This document shows positions 16,860 through 24,777 of a stretch of 64,000 nt of DNA, in pieces (positions within the stretch are counted from its first letter, which is position 1; each line of letters begins with the position of its first letter). The position numbers and the translations under genes were made by a program. The stretch covers positions 310,001 to 374,000 of the forward strand of contig NZ_BDEL01000001.1 of NCBI RefSeq assembly GCF_001685485.1, written 5' to 3'. The notes beneath the pieces are model-generated. The model was not told the DNA's origin. It was given only the letters and a program-made list of their open reading frames with translations, and ran no database searches. This stretch comes from Formosa haliotis (GTDB lineage Bacteria > Bacteroidota > Bacteroidia > Flavobacteriales > Flavobacteriaceae).

Positions 16860-18582
16860 CTAAATCGAAACTTTTTCTTAAGAGTTCTAGACTTGGGTTT
16901 TTCTCGCACATTTTTTGAAACTTTTCGCGCGTGGTATAAGCGTATTGTTTTTCATTTTCTTCGTTAATTTCGATGTCTAAATTGACATCAAAATTGTTTA
17001 AACGTTTACGAATAAAACTTAATAAGCCGAAAGAATTTCTCTCAACTTCAACCTTATTAGTTTCATTAGGATATACTACTTTAATTGTAGTTTTATCTAT
17101 TAATTTAGGAGTATCTATAGAAAGAATAGAGGCCAAATTATATTTTCCTTCGGTTTCAATTACACTAACATAATCTTTCCAAGCCGTCTGCATGTCTTCT
17201 TCAATGAAATCATCTGTAGGTAAATTAATTTCATCGTAAACAACTTCATTTTGTTTAATTTCATGCTCTTTTTTCGCACGAATACTTTTTAAAGATAGGC
17301 CAGAAGTACGTTTGCTTTCCTGCGATAATACAATTTTTGGAGATTTAGGTTCTTCTGCTTTAGCAAGAATTGTTTTGTTTTCTGCTGATACTGTAGAAGC
17401 GGTACTGGTCTCGTTTTGTTTATTATTAGCGACAGGTTCTGGTTTTGAAACCGGAATGGGCGTAATCCCTTTGGCTCTAAAATAAGATGGCGGAATTATG
17501 AACCGTTTACTATTTTTTTTTTCTCCATCGAAAATGATAGAGGCAAGCTGCATGAGGCAAAGTTCGACCAGGAGTCGCTGATTCTTACTGGATTTGTACT
17601 TTAAGTCGCAGTCGTTAGCGAGTTCAATTCCTTTTAATAAAAAGTCTTGAGGTGATTTATTAGCCTGTTCTAAATACTTTTGTTTGGTTTCTTCACCAAC
17701 TTCTAGAAGTTCTACGGTTTGCGGCGTTTTACATACCAGTAAATCTCTAAAGTGAGAGGCTAAACCAGCAATATAATGTTGTCCGTCGAAGCCTTTAGAT
17801 AACGTTGTATTAAATTGTAATAGGAGTTGCGGAATGTTATTTTCTAAAATTAAATCGGTGCTTGTAAAGAAGGTTTCGTAATCAAGAACGTTTAAGTTTT
17901 CGGTTACCGCTTGTCTCGTTAAATTTTTACCAGAAAAACTAACCACACGATCGAATATTGAAAGCGCATCACGCATAGCACCGTCTGCTTTTTGTGCAAT
18001 AATATGTAAAGCGTCGTCTTCGGCTTCTATACCCTGTTCTTTTGCAATATATTTTAAATAATCTTTAGCGTCTTTTACCGTAATACGTTTAAAATCAAAA
18101 ATCTGACAACGCGATAAAATGGTTGGTATAATTTTATGTTTTTCGGTAGTTGCTAAAATAAAAATACAATGCTTAGGAGGTTCTTCTAAGGTTTTTAAAA
18201 ACGCATTAAAAGCGGCTTGAGACAACATATGAACCTCGTCAATAATATAGACCTTATATTTCCCTATTTGTGGCGGAATTCTAACTTGATCGGTTAGGTT
18301 CCTAATATCGTCTACAGAATTGTTAGACGCCGCATCGAGTTCAAATACATTAAAGGCAAAATCTTCATCAGGATTTTCATTGCCTTGACTGTTAATCATT
18401 TTGGCCAATATACGGGCACAACTGGTTTTACCAACACCTCGAGGTCCTGTAAATAGTAAGGCTTGTGCCAAATGATTATTTTCTATAGCATTTAATAAAG
18501 TATTGGTAATAGCCTGCTGACCTACAACATCTTTAAATGTTTGAGGTCTATATTTACGAGCCGATACTATAAAATGTTCCAT
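16852..18582 (-). CDS. dnaX: DNA polymerase III subunit gamma/tau
   Basis: 576 residues. Clamp-loader ATPase: Walker A GPRGVGKTS at residues 46-54, Walker B IIDEVHMLS, sensor 1 FILATTEKHKI with SRCQ arginine finger. Domain III runs to about residue 350 and ends LLVELCLMQLA. A linker and tau-specific domain follow. The usual four-cysteine zinc module between Walker A and ELDAAS is replaced by a Cys-free, acidic stretch (NSQGNENPDEDFAFNVF). Codons 353-356 contain ten consecutive A bases (17513-17522 on the complement). Losing or gaining one A leads to a stop within about seven codons, a candidate slippage site for a gamma form. First gene of an operon with a lipoprotein gene and miaE. Confidence 0.97.
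   Translation of the reverse strand: MEHFIVSARKYRPQTFKDVVGQQAITNTLLNAIENNHLAQALLFTGPRGVGKTSCARILAKMINSQGNENPDEDFAFNVFELDAASNNSVDDIRNLTDQVRIPPQIGKYKVYIIDEVHMLSQAAFNAFLKTLEEPPKHCIFILATTEKHKIIPTILSRCQIFDFKRITVKDAKDYLKYIAKEQGIEAEDDALHIIAQKADGAMRDALSIFDRVVSFSGKNLTRQAVTENLNVLDYETFFTSTDLILENNIPQLLLQFNTTLSKGFDGQHYIAGLASHFRDLLVCKTPQTVELLEVGEETKQKYLEQANKSPQDFLLKGIELANDCDLKYKSSKNQRLLVELCLMQLASIIFDGEKKNSKRFIIPPSYFRAKGITPIPVSKPEPVANNKQNETSTASTVSAENKTILAKAEEPKSPKIVLSQESKRTSGLSLKSIRAKKEHEIKQNEVVYDEINLPTDDFIEEDMQTAWKDYVSVIETEGKYNLASILSIDTPKLIDKTTIKVVYPNETNKVEVERNSFGLLSFIRKRLNNFDVNLDIEINEENEKQYAYTTREKFQKMCEKNPSLELLRKSFDLDV
17513..17522 (-). promoter_or_regulatory. dnaX: Candidate programmed slippage/frameshift site in dnaX (A10)
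   Basis: On the coding strand the sequence is GGA GAA AAA AAA AAT AGT, ten A in a row directly after clamp-loader domain III. With nine A the frame reads to GGT TCA TAA. With eleven A it reads AAA TAG. Both give a protein of roughly 355-360 residues, the position expected for gamma. Similar A-run transcriptional slippage in dnaX is established for Thermus thermophilus. Confidence 0.6.
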
Positions 18583-18716
18583 AGAAATACTTAGAACAAC
18601 AAAGTTAAAAATTCGGTGTTTATTTTCCTGAAATGAGGACTAAAATTAACGTGAGTTATTAACAATTTTTGAAATTTAATAAAAGCGAGTGTAATAGAAT
18701 AATACGCTATTTGTTG

Positions 18717-18724
18717 TACTTTTG
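18717..18724 (+). promoter_or_regulatory. -7 element of rnpB
   Basis: TACTTTTG, an exact TAnnTTTG match, ends five bases before the first paired base of the RNase P RNA P1 helix, exactly where the transcript should start. No consensus TTG at the normal spacing. Confidence 0.6.
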
Positions 18725-18728
18725 CAGA

Positions 18729-19039
18729 TAAGTAGATTGCCTTATCGCTGTTCTATTTATAGAATGGAGGAAAGTCCGAACACCATAGTGCAACATAGTG
18801 GTTAATGGCCACCAGTCGTGAGATTAGGAAAAGTGCAACAGAAAGTATGTACAGGTAATGCTGTAGTGAAACCAGGTAAACTCTATGTGGTGCAATGCCA
18901 TGTATACCAATGCTTGAGGGCGGCACGCTCGATGTTGGAGGGTGGGCAGCTAAAGTGTGCTGGTAACAGTACACTCAGATAAATGATAGGGGCTTTTTTA
19001 TTTAAAAAAAGTACAGAATTCGGCTTATAGATTTACTTA
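18729..19039 (+). ncRNA. rnpB: RNase P RNA (class A, bacterial)
   Basis: The P1 helix is formed by AAGTAGAT (18730-18737) and ATTTACTT (19031-19038), with one G-U pair. The conserved 5' core GGAGGAAAGTCCGAACACC lies at about 18766-18784. Further conserved blocks are AACAGAAAGTATGTACAGG, GTGAAACCAGGTAAACTC, GAGGGCGGCACGCTCGATG (about 18915), CAGATAAATGATAGGGGC, and the 3' signature ACAGAATTCGGCTTAT before P1 closes. Length of about 310 bases is slightly short for type A but normal for Bacteroidota. It is the catalytic RNA that trims tRNA 5' leaders. Reading frames on either strand across it are spurious. Confidence 0.95.
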
Positions 19040-19046
19040 AATAAAC

Positions 19047-19080
19047 AAGCCCTTTTTTAGTGATAAAAAAGGGCTTTGTT
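19047..19080 (+). terminator. Rho-independent terminator of rnpB
   Basis: AAGCCCTTTTTT (19047-19058), loop agtgat, AAAAAAGGGCTT (19065-19076), then TGTTTT. Twelve-bp perfect stem eight bases after the end of the RNase P RNA. Confidence 0.9.
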
Positions 19081-19124
19081 TTGGTTTAAATTGGTTGGTT
19101 AGTTAAAGATATTGGTTGGTTTTT

Positions 19125-19646
19125 TTATTGTGTCTCGTCTAAAACTTCTTGTAAACCGTCTAGCTTTTCTTCAGCTAAAGATTCAAAAGCACTGTAGGTT
19201 GGTAAATTATCCCAATAACTGTATTCTTTTGCAATTTTACCGTCTTTAAATAAAAAACGAGAGATTATTGGAATTTGTAATTCTTGGTCACTTCCTTTTA
19301 AAGTTCCTACCCAAATGGCCCAACTGTTAACCCATTTTTCTCCGGCATTGTTAGTAATCATTTCACAGTTAACACCGTTTTTATAGTTGTATCCAGATAC
19401 ATGTACGCGACCGTCTTGAGAAACTTTAATCATTTCTGAAACAGAAATAGGATCTAAGGAGTTTTCATAAATTTCGGCATCTTCAGTATATAAGTCTTTT
19501 AAGTCCTCATAATTACTGTCTATAAAATACTGGTGTAGGGTTTTTACGGTTTCAATTTCTGGTGAAGTGGTAGTATATTGCTTTACGGGTTCTTTACAAG
19601 AAACCATTAAAGCTAGTGAAAAAGCAATTAAGATAATTTTTTTCAT
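19125..19646 (-). CDS. SnoaL/NTF2-like lipoprotein
   Basis: 173 residues. Lipoprotein signal MKKIILIAFSLALMVSCKEP with lipobox MVSC, so probably anchored to the outer membrane. The body fits the SnoaL/NTF2 cone fold: TVKTLHQYFIDSNYEDLKDLY followed by TEDAEIYEN, then NSWAIWVGTLKGSDQEL and ISRFLFKDGKIAKEYSYWD. This fold is used by ketosteroid-isomerase-like enzymes and many binding proteins. Here no catalytic residues can be assigned. Monocistronic. Flanked by the rnpB terminator and a 290-base AT-rich gap. Confidence 0.8.
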   Translation of the reverse strand: MKKIILIAFSLALMVSCKEPVKQYTTTSPEIETVKTLHQYFIDSNYEDLKDLYTEDAEIYENSLDPISVSEMIKVSQDGRVHVSGYNYKNGVNCEMITNNAGEKWVNSWAIWVGTLKGSDQELQIPIISRFLFKDGKIAKEYSYWDNLPTYSAFESLAEEKLDGLQEVLDETQ

Positions 19647-19859
19647 AAAAATATAGTTCTTTGTTTTAATTACTCGCTATAATGCTTTAGCGAATTCTAA
19701 AGTACATATTTTATATTAAATTTAACATATAAAATCTGTTTTTTTTGAATTTATTCTTAGCATAAAGTTTTTTATTAGAGCGGATTTAGGAATGTATTAT
19801 CGGTAAATTGTTGTGATTAAGAAAGTTATGAGTTTTGTGTTTCTGCTATAAGTAACCAT

Positions 19860-19904
19860 AAAAAAAAGCCAACTTTCTAAAATTAAGAAGAAAGATGACT
19901 TTTT
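19860..19904 (-). terminator. Terminator of the DUF3822-rsmD operon
   Basis: AAGCCAACTTTCT (19866-19878) pairs with AGAAAGATGACTT (19889-19901) with one mismatch and one wobble. On the minus strand it is followed by eight T. It lies 36 bases after the rsmD stop. Confidence 0.8.
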
Positions 19905-19939
19905 ATTAAGAATTATGTTAAAGAATAGGTGATTCTTTT

Positions 19940-20500
19940 CTATTCGTTTGTGGTTTCGCTTTCAGGATTTTTAAAAAAGCTAAACATATTGCCACCATAT
20001 CCTTTAGAGTAGCTATAATTGTTAAGTTTAGATAAATCGGTATGTTTGGAATGCTCTACAATTAAAACACCATCGGTTTCAAGTAATTGATTTTCGAATA
20101 CCAAATTCGGAATTTTAGCAAATTCTTCGTCAGGGAATGCATAGGGCGGATCTGCAAAAATAACATCGGCCTTTATAGTGCTTTGTTCTAAAAATTTAAA
20201 AACATCACTTTTAATGGTTTGAATTGGCATGTCGAATCCTTCGGCAGTCTCGTTTATAAATTTTATACATCCAAAATCCTGATCTACACAAGTAATTTGT
20301 GTGGTTCCTCTAGAAGCGAACTCATAACTTATACTTCCAGTTCCTGCAAATAAATCAAGCACAGAAATATCGTCAAAATAATAGGAGTTATTTAAGATGT
20401 TAAATAAAGCCTCTTTGGCCATGTCTGTGGTAGGGCGAACGGGTAGCTTTTTTGGAGCTATAATTTTTCTTCCTTTGTATGTTCCAGATATTATTCGCAT
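19940..20500 (-). CDS. rsmD: 16S rRNA (guanine(966)-N2)-methyltransferase RsmD
   Basis: 186 residues, the usual RsmD length. Starts MRIISGTYKGRKI, with VRPTTDMAKEALFNIL typical of the family. SAM-binding motif I is DLFAGTGSISYEFASRG (about residues 64-80), and motif IV, which binds the target base, is FADPPY near residue 115. It methylates N2 of G966 in 16S rRNA during 30S assembly. Its ATG overlaps the stop of the DUF3822 gene by one base (taatg arrangement), so translation is coupled. A hairpin terminator follows. Confidence 0.93.
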   Translation of the reverse strand: MRIISGTYKGRKIIAPKKLPVRPTTDMAKEALFNILNNSYYFDDISVLDLFAGTGSISYEFASRGTTQITCVDQDFGCIKFINETAEGFDMPIQTIKSDVFKFLEQSTIKADVIFADPPYAFPDEEFAKIPNLVFENQLLETDGVLIVEHSKHTDLSKLNNYSYSKGYGGNMFSFFKNPESETTNE

Positions 20501-21321
20501 TAAAAACTATTTAAGATGATAAACTCTGCATGTTGAGTTTGTGGTTGATGACTAAAAGTAAACGGATGGTTTTGTTTCCCGAATGAAATATGACGGACGT
20601 ATTTATAAGCGATAGTATATAAATCGTCATTTTTTAAAATGTCTCCTATGAAAACCAGTTGAATAGTTTCTGGATTTAATTTTAATTGTTCTAAAGTGAA
20701 GAGTAGATAATATATAAAATCTTCCTTACTGTTGTATTCAAAAGTGTTGTAAAACTGTAATTCGCCCGAGTTTACACTAATTAGTTCGAAGTGACGCGAA
20801 CTAACATGAATATAAAGTTTGGGTTGATTTGCATTCTTCTCTAGCTGTAAAATACGTTCAATTAAAATGGTGGAATAATGTTTAAAGGTGAATTCCCCAA
20901 ATTGGTCGTAAATAAAATTGTTCACATTTACGTAAGGTACATACACGTTTACACTATCATTAGCCTCAATAGTATCGTAGGTAATAAAATCTGATTTTAA
21001 AATTTTCGTATTAAACTTTAAATAATCGGCTAAATGATCTTCGCTAAATAGAGGGGAGGGTACCAAGGTAGATAACTCGTTACAATGTACAAGTTGTATG
21101 TTGTTAAAATTCTGCTGAAGACTTTGTTCGGTTTTAAATAAAGACTCTACATGATCTAATAACTGATAAGGTGTTTCAAATTGCTTAAAAGTAATATGTT
21201 TTAAAACTTCAACCTGTTGAGTATTTGAATTTAATATACAAAAAGAAAGTCCACTCAAACTAATTTGAATGGACAATTCTTTATGTGTATTGGTATGAGA
21301 ATTACTATTCGTCGTCGCCAT
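20500..21321 (-). CDS. DUF3822 family protein
   Basis: 273 residues, no signal peptide or membrane segment. The sequence fits DUF3822, a Bacteroidota family usually found just upstream of rsmD. Visible family-like stretches are LSIQISLSGLSFCILN at the N-terminus, TYDTIEANDSVNVYVPYVN in the middle and KLYIHVSSRHFELISVN. I recall a structure of a Bacteroides member with an actin/Hsp70-like ATPase fold, but no nucleotide-binding motif is obvious to me here. It overlaps the upstream membrane protein gene by 17 bases and rsmD by one base, implying one coupled operon. Confidence 0.75.
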   Translation of the reverse strand: MATTNSNSHTNTHKELSIQISLSGLSFCILNSNTQQVEVLKHITFKQFETPYQLLDHVESLFKTEQSLQQNFNNIQLVHCNELSTLVPSPLFSEDHLADYLKFNTKILKSDFITYDTIEANDSVNVYVPYVNVNNFIYDQFGEFTFKHYSTILIERILQLEKNANQPKLYIHVSSRHFELISVNSGELQFYNTFEYNSKEDFIYYLLFTLEQLKLNPETIQLVFIGDILKNDDLYTIAYKYVRHISFGKQNHPFTFSHQPQTQHAEFIILNSF

Positions 21322-22051
21322 ATGTTTTAGGCCAGTTACCGTTTGTTTTAACTTCAGACATAGATCCTACCATTAAAGCATCTCCGTTAACATCGTCTAC
21401 TGCAATTACTTGATTTTCTTGAATTACTAAATCTTTGTCTTGATCGTAAAGAATCACGTTTTTCTTAACAGAAGATTCGAAAACAGGAATTTTAACATCG
21501 TTTTGGTCTAAAGTTCCAGCTTCCATTTTAAATTTAGCGCCTTCTGGACCGATACCTTCAGGAAGGTTCATCATGGTTTTGTAACGTGTAGAGTTTTTAA
21601 ATAAAGAATCTTTTACAGGTACAAATCCTAATGTATCAATAATAATAATATCTTTTGTAGTTTCTACACCACCGTAACGCTTCGTTAATTCTTCATCGAT
21701 AACTGTAGAGTCACGACGTTGTGTAATGGTATATTTTGCTGTATCAATAAATTTAATTAAGTGGTCAAAATCTCCTGCAAATTTCCCTGTAACTTGTTTG
21801 TGCGCTAATTGAGCATCTCTAATGTCGATTAATTTTTCGATTACTTGAGCGTAACGCTTCTTTTTAACTTGGTTAAACTCGATAGGCTTATAAACAGACA
21901 TGAATGTTTGATACCCTAAAAAGGCAATAAGTATCCATAGTCCAATAATTAGAAAAGGTTTTAAACCAGAAGGAAGGAATTTGTCAATTAGCCAAACTAA
22001 ACCAATAGTTATTAAAATAGAGGCCACTGCAATAAGAATTATTGTAAGCAT
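21305..22051 (-). CDS. Uncharacterised membrane-anchored protein, first gene of the rsmD operon
   Basis: 248 residues. Two adjacent hydrophobic segments at the N-terminus (about residues 2-25 and 32-52) followed by a soluble domain of roughly 190 residues with many Lys, Asp and Val (KKKRYAQVIEKLIDIRDAQL, TQRRDSTVIDEELTKRYGG). The KLIDIRDAQLAHKQVTGKFAG stretch looks like a conserved helix. I do not recognise a domain. The gene overlaps DUF3822 by 17 bases, so it is the promoter-proximal member of a three-gene operon with DUF3822 and rsmD. Probable topology: soluble domain in the periplasm. Confidence 0.75.
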   Translation of the reverse strand: MLTIILIAVASILITIGLVWLIDKFLPSGLKPFLIIGLWILIAFLGYQTFMSVYKPIEFNQVKKKRYAQVIEKLIDIRDAQLAHKQVTGKFAGDFDHLIKFIDTAKYTITQRRDSTVIDEELTKRYGGVETTKDIIIIDTLGFVPVKDSLFKNSTRYKTMMNLPEGIGPEGAKFKMEAGTLDQNDVKIPVFESSVKKNVILYDQDKDLVIQENQVIAVDDVNGDALMVGSMSEVKTNGNWPKTYGDDE

Positions 22052-22180
22052 AGTGTTTTTTGTTAATTAAATTTTTTTATAAGGTCTAACGCAAATCTAC
22101 AATTTTTTTTTATTCGTAAAAACCTATCTGCAGAAAATCATTACTATATTTGAATAAAAATATTTGCGAAACCTTCAAAA

Positions 22181-23608
22181 ATGAACGCACCCCAATTTTA
22201 TTCCCTTATAAAACAGCAGTTTCCGTTTAATCCTACCTCAAAACAAGATATTGTATTAATTCAGTTATCAGAATTTATTTTAAGTACAGATAAAAATGTG
22301 TTGTATTTGCTAAAAGGGTATGCCGGAACGGGGAAAACCACGATTATTAGTACGATTGTTAGTAATTTATGGAAAATTAAGAAGAGTGCTGTGCTTATGG
22401 CTCCAACGGGGCGAGCGGCGAAAGTAATCTCAAATTATTCAAAAAAAGAGGCGTTTACCATTCATAAAAAAATATATTTTCCAAAAAAAGAAAAAGGAGG
22501 CGGTGTAAAATTTGTTTTGCAACCCAACAAACATAAAAACACTATTTTTATTGTCGATGAAGCTTCAATGATTCCTGATACACCTGGAGAATCCAAATTA
22601 CAGGAGCATGGATCGCTACTCGACGATTTAATGCAATACGTTTACAGCGGGCATCACTGCAAGCTTCTTTTAATAGGGGATACCGCGCAGTTGCCACCGG
22701 TAAAATTAGATATTAGTCCGGCGTTAGATCCTAAACTTTTAAACATGAATTATGATAAAGAGGTTGTGGGGATTGAATTAGATGAAGTCGTAAGGCAAGA
22801 ACAAGATTCTGGGATTTTATATAATGCAACGCTACTTAGAGAAACTTTGGCAGGCGAATTTTTTGATGCTTTTAAGTTTGATGTTAGGCCCTATAAAGAT
22901 ATTATTCGCTTAATTGACGGACAAGAAATTATGGATGCTATTAACGATGCTTATAGCGAATTGGGTAACGAGGAGACTTCATTTATTGTTAGAAGTAACA
23001 AACGTGCAAATCTTTATAATCAGCAAATTAGGAGTCGGATATTATTTAATGAAAACGAACTTTCTACTGGCGATTATTTAATGGTTGTTAAGAATAATTA
23101 TTTTTGGTTGAAGCCTACTACTGAAGCTGGTTTTATTGCGAATGGAGATATAGTTGAAGTGCTAGAAATTTTTACCATTCAAGATTTATATGGATTTCGT
23201 TTTGCTGAAGTAAAAGTAAGAATGGTCGATTACCCGAACATGAAACCTTTTGAAACCGTTTTGCTTTTAGATACTATTTCGGCTGAATCACCATCTTTAA
23301 GTTACGAAGATTCAAATCGTTTATATCAAGAAGTGATGCTGGATTATCAAGATGAAACTAGTAATTACAAGAAATTCACTAAGGTTAAGGCTAACAAGTA
23401 TTTTAATGCGTTGCAGGTAAAATTTTCTTATGCCATTACCTGTCATAAGTCGCAAGGAGGGCAGTGGAATACAGTTTTTGTTGAGCAGCCTTACTTGCCA
23501 AACGGTATTGATAGGGATTATTTACGCTGGTTATATACAGCGGTTACGCGAGCCAAAGAAAAACTATATTTAATAGGTTTTAAAGATGCTTTCTTTGAAA
23601 ACGAATAA
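22181..23608 (+). CDS. ATP-dependent RecD-like DNA helicase (superfamily 1B)
   Basis: 475 residues. Walker A is GYAGTGKTT at residues 46-54, followed by motif Ia APTGRAAKVI. Walker B is IFIVDEASMIPD, motif III LLLIGDTAQLPPV, and the C-terminal helicase half holds ITCHKSQGGQW and motif VI YTAVTRAKEKLYLIG. This is the RecD/Pif1/Dda arrangement of 5'-3' DNA helicases, here without RecB or RecC beside it. It is shorter than RecD2 and lacks the extra N-terminal domain. Likely acts in replication or repair. Divergent from the operon ending in rsmD. Confidence 0.88.
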   Translation: MNAPQFYSLIKQQFPFNPTSKQDIVLIQLSEFILSTDKNVLYLLKGYAGTGKTTIISTIVSNLWKIKKSAVLMAPTGRAAKVISNYSKKEAFTIHKKIYFPKKEKGGGVKFVLQPNKHKNTIFIVDEASMIPDTPGESKLQEHGSLLDDLMQYVYSGHHCKLLLIGDTAQLPPVKLDISPALDPKLLNMNYDKEVVGIELDEVVRQEQDSGILYNATLLRETLAGEFFDAFKFDVRPYKDIIRLIDGQEIMDAINDAYSELGNEETSFIVRSNKRANLYNQQIRSRILFNENELSTGDYLMVVKNNYFWLKPTTEAGFIANGDIVEVLEIFTIQDLYGFRFAEVKVRMVDYPNMKPFETVLLLDTISAESPSLSYEDSNRLYQEVMLDYQDETSNYKKFTKVKANKYFNALQVKFSYAITCHKSQGGQWNTVFVEQPYLPNGIDRDYLRWLYTAVTRAKEKLYLIGFKDAFFENE

Positions 23609-23718
23609 ATACTTCAGTTCTAAATTTAAAATTCTTAAATAGCCTTATTTTGTAGATTTGCTAATAAGTATTGGGTGGAATATATTGTGTCATTTAAGAT
23701 TTATTCTGCAATTAGGTA

Positions 23719-23752
23719 ATAAAAAAACCGCCTAAAGACATTTAGACGGTTT
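23719..23752 (-). terminator. Terminator of serA
   Basis: AAACCGCCTAAA (23725-23736), loop gaca, TTTAGACGGTTT (23741-23752), one mismatch. Read on the minus strand it is followed by seven T, 25 bases beyond the serA stop. Confidence 0.85.
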
Positions 23753-23776
23753 GTAAAGATTGTTTTTAAAGAACGG

Positions 23777-24727
23777 TTATAATAGAATACTGCTAATTTG
23801 CTGTGCTAATTCTGTACCAATTCTATCTTGAGCTTCGTTTGTTGCTGCACCAGTGTGTGGTGTAAGCGATAAAGACGAGTTCATAAGTAATCCCATTTCT
23901 GGTTTTGGTTCTTTTTCGAAAACATCTAATGCGGCTCTAGAAATTTTTCCGCTTTCGATAGCTTTTACAAGTGCAACTTCGTCTACAACTCCACCACGAG
24001 CGGCGTTAACTAAAATAGCACCATCTTTCATTTCGTTTAATTCTTTAGCACCAATTACATAATCGTCTTGTGCTGGTACGTGAAGTGTAATAAAATCTGC
24101 TTGTTTTAAAACGTCTTCTTTAGAAATGGTTTTAATTTCAAAAGTAACGGTTTGTCCGTCGTAGAAATCTAATACTAAATCTACTTTATCTAAAAATGGG
24201 TCGAAAGCTACTACTTTCATTCCTGCTCCTAAAGCTACTTTAGCTGTTGCTTGGCCAATTCTACCAAATCCTAAAACCCCTAAGGTTTTTCCTTTTAATT
24301 CTGTTCCTTTAGCATAAGCTTTCTTTAAACCTTTAAAGTTTTTATCTCCTTCTAAAGGCATGTCTCTGTTAGAGTTATGTAAGAAACGTGCTAAACCATA
24401 TAAGTGTCCAAATACTAATTCGGCTACAGAGTGTGAAGAGGCTGCAGGAGTATTAATTACATGTAATCCTTTTTCGCGAGCATATTCAACATCAATATTA
24501 TCCATTCCAACACCACCACGACCAATTATTTTTAGGCTAGGGCAGGCGTCTATTAAGTCTTTACGTACCGTAGTTGCGCTTCTAACTAATAGCACAACAA
24601 TTTGGTTTTCGTTTATGTAATTTATTAGTTGTTCTTGAGCTACCGTGGTTGTGATAACTTCAAATCCGTCTTTTTCTAAGGCATCAATTCCACTTTGAGA
24701 AATACCGTCGTTTGCTAATACTTTCAT
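23777..24727 (-). CDS. serA: D-3-phosphoglycerate dehydrogenase
   Basis: 316 residues from MKVLANDGISQSG at 24727. Another in-frame ATG at 24742 adds only five residues. NAD-binding motif is GVLGFGRIGQATAKVAL followed by an acidic residue in VVAFDPF. Catalytic residues of D-2-hydroxyacid dehydrogenases are visible: Arg in NAARGGVVDE, Glu in DVFEKEP, His in LTPHTGAAT. There is no C-terminal ACT domain, so it is the short type without classical serine feedback. It oxidises 3-phosphoglycerate at the start of serine synthesis. It lies 51 bases downstream of serC, giving the first two serine steps in one transcript. Confidence 0.93.
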   Translation of the reverse strand: MKVLANDGISQSGIDALEKDGFEVITTTVAQEQLINYINENQIVVLLVRSATTVRKDLIDACPSLKIIGRGGVGMDNIDVEYAREKGLHVINTPAASSHSVAELVFGHLYGLARFLHNSNRDMPLEGDKNFKGLKKAYAKGTELKGKTLGVLGFGRIGQATAKVALGAGMKVVAFDPFLDKVDLVLDFYDGQTVTFEIKTISKEDVLKQADFITLHVPAQDDYVIGAKELNEMKDGAILVNAARGGVVDEVALVKAIESGKISRAALDVFEKEPKPEMGLLMNSSLSLTPHTGAATNEAQDRIGTELAQQISSILL

Positions 24728-24777
24728 AAGATTATTAGTCATAAAAATGACTCCGATTTTATTAATTAATTTATTGT

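Noticed and set aside
18753..18974. 73-codon minus-strand frame
   Set aside because: It lies entirely inside the RNase P RNA gene and has no protein-like features.
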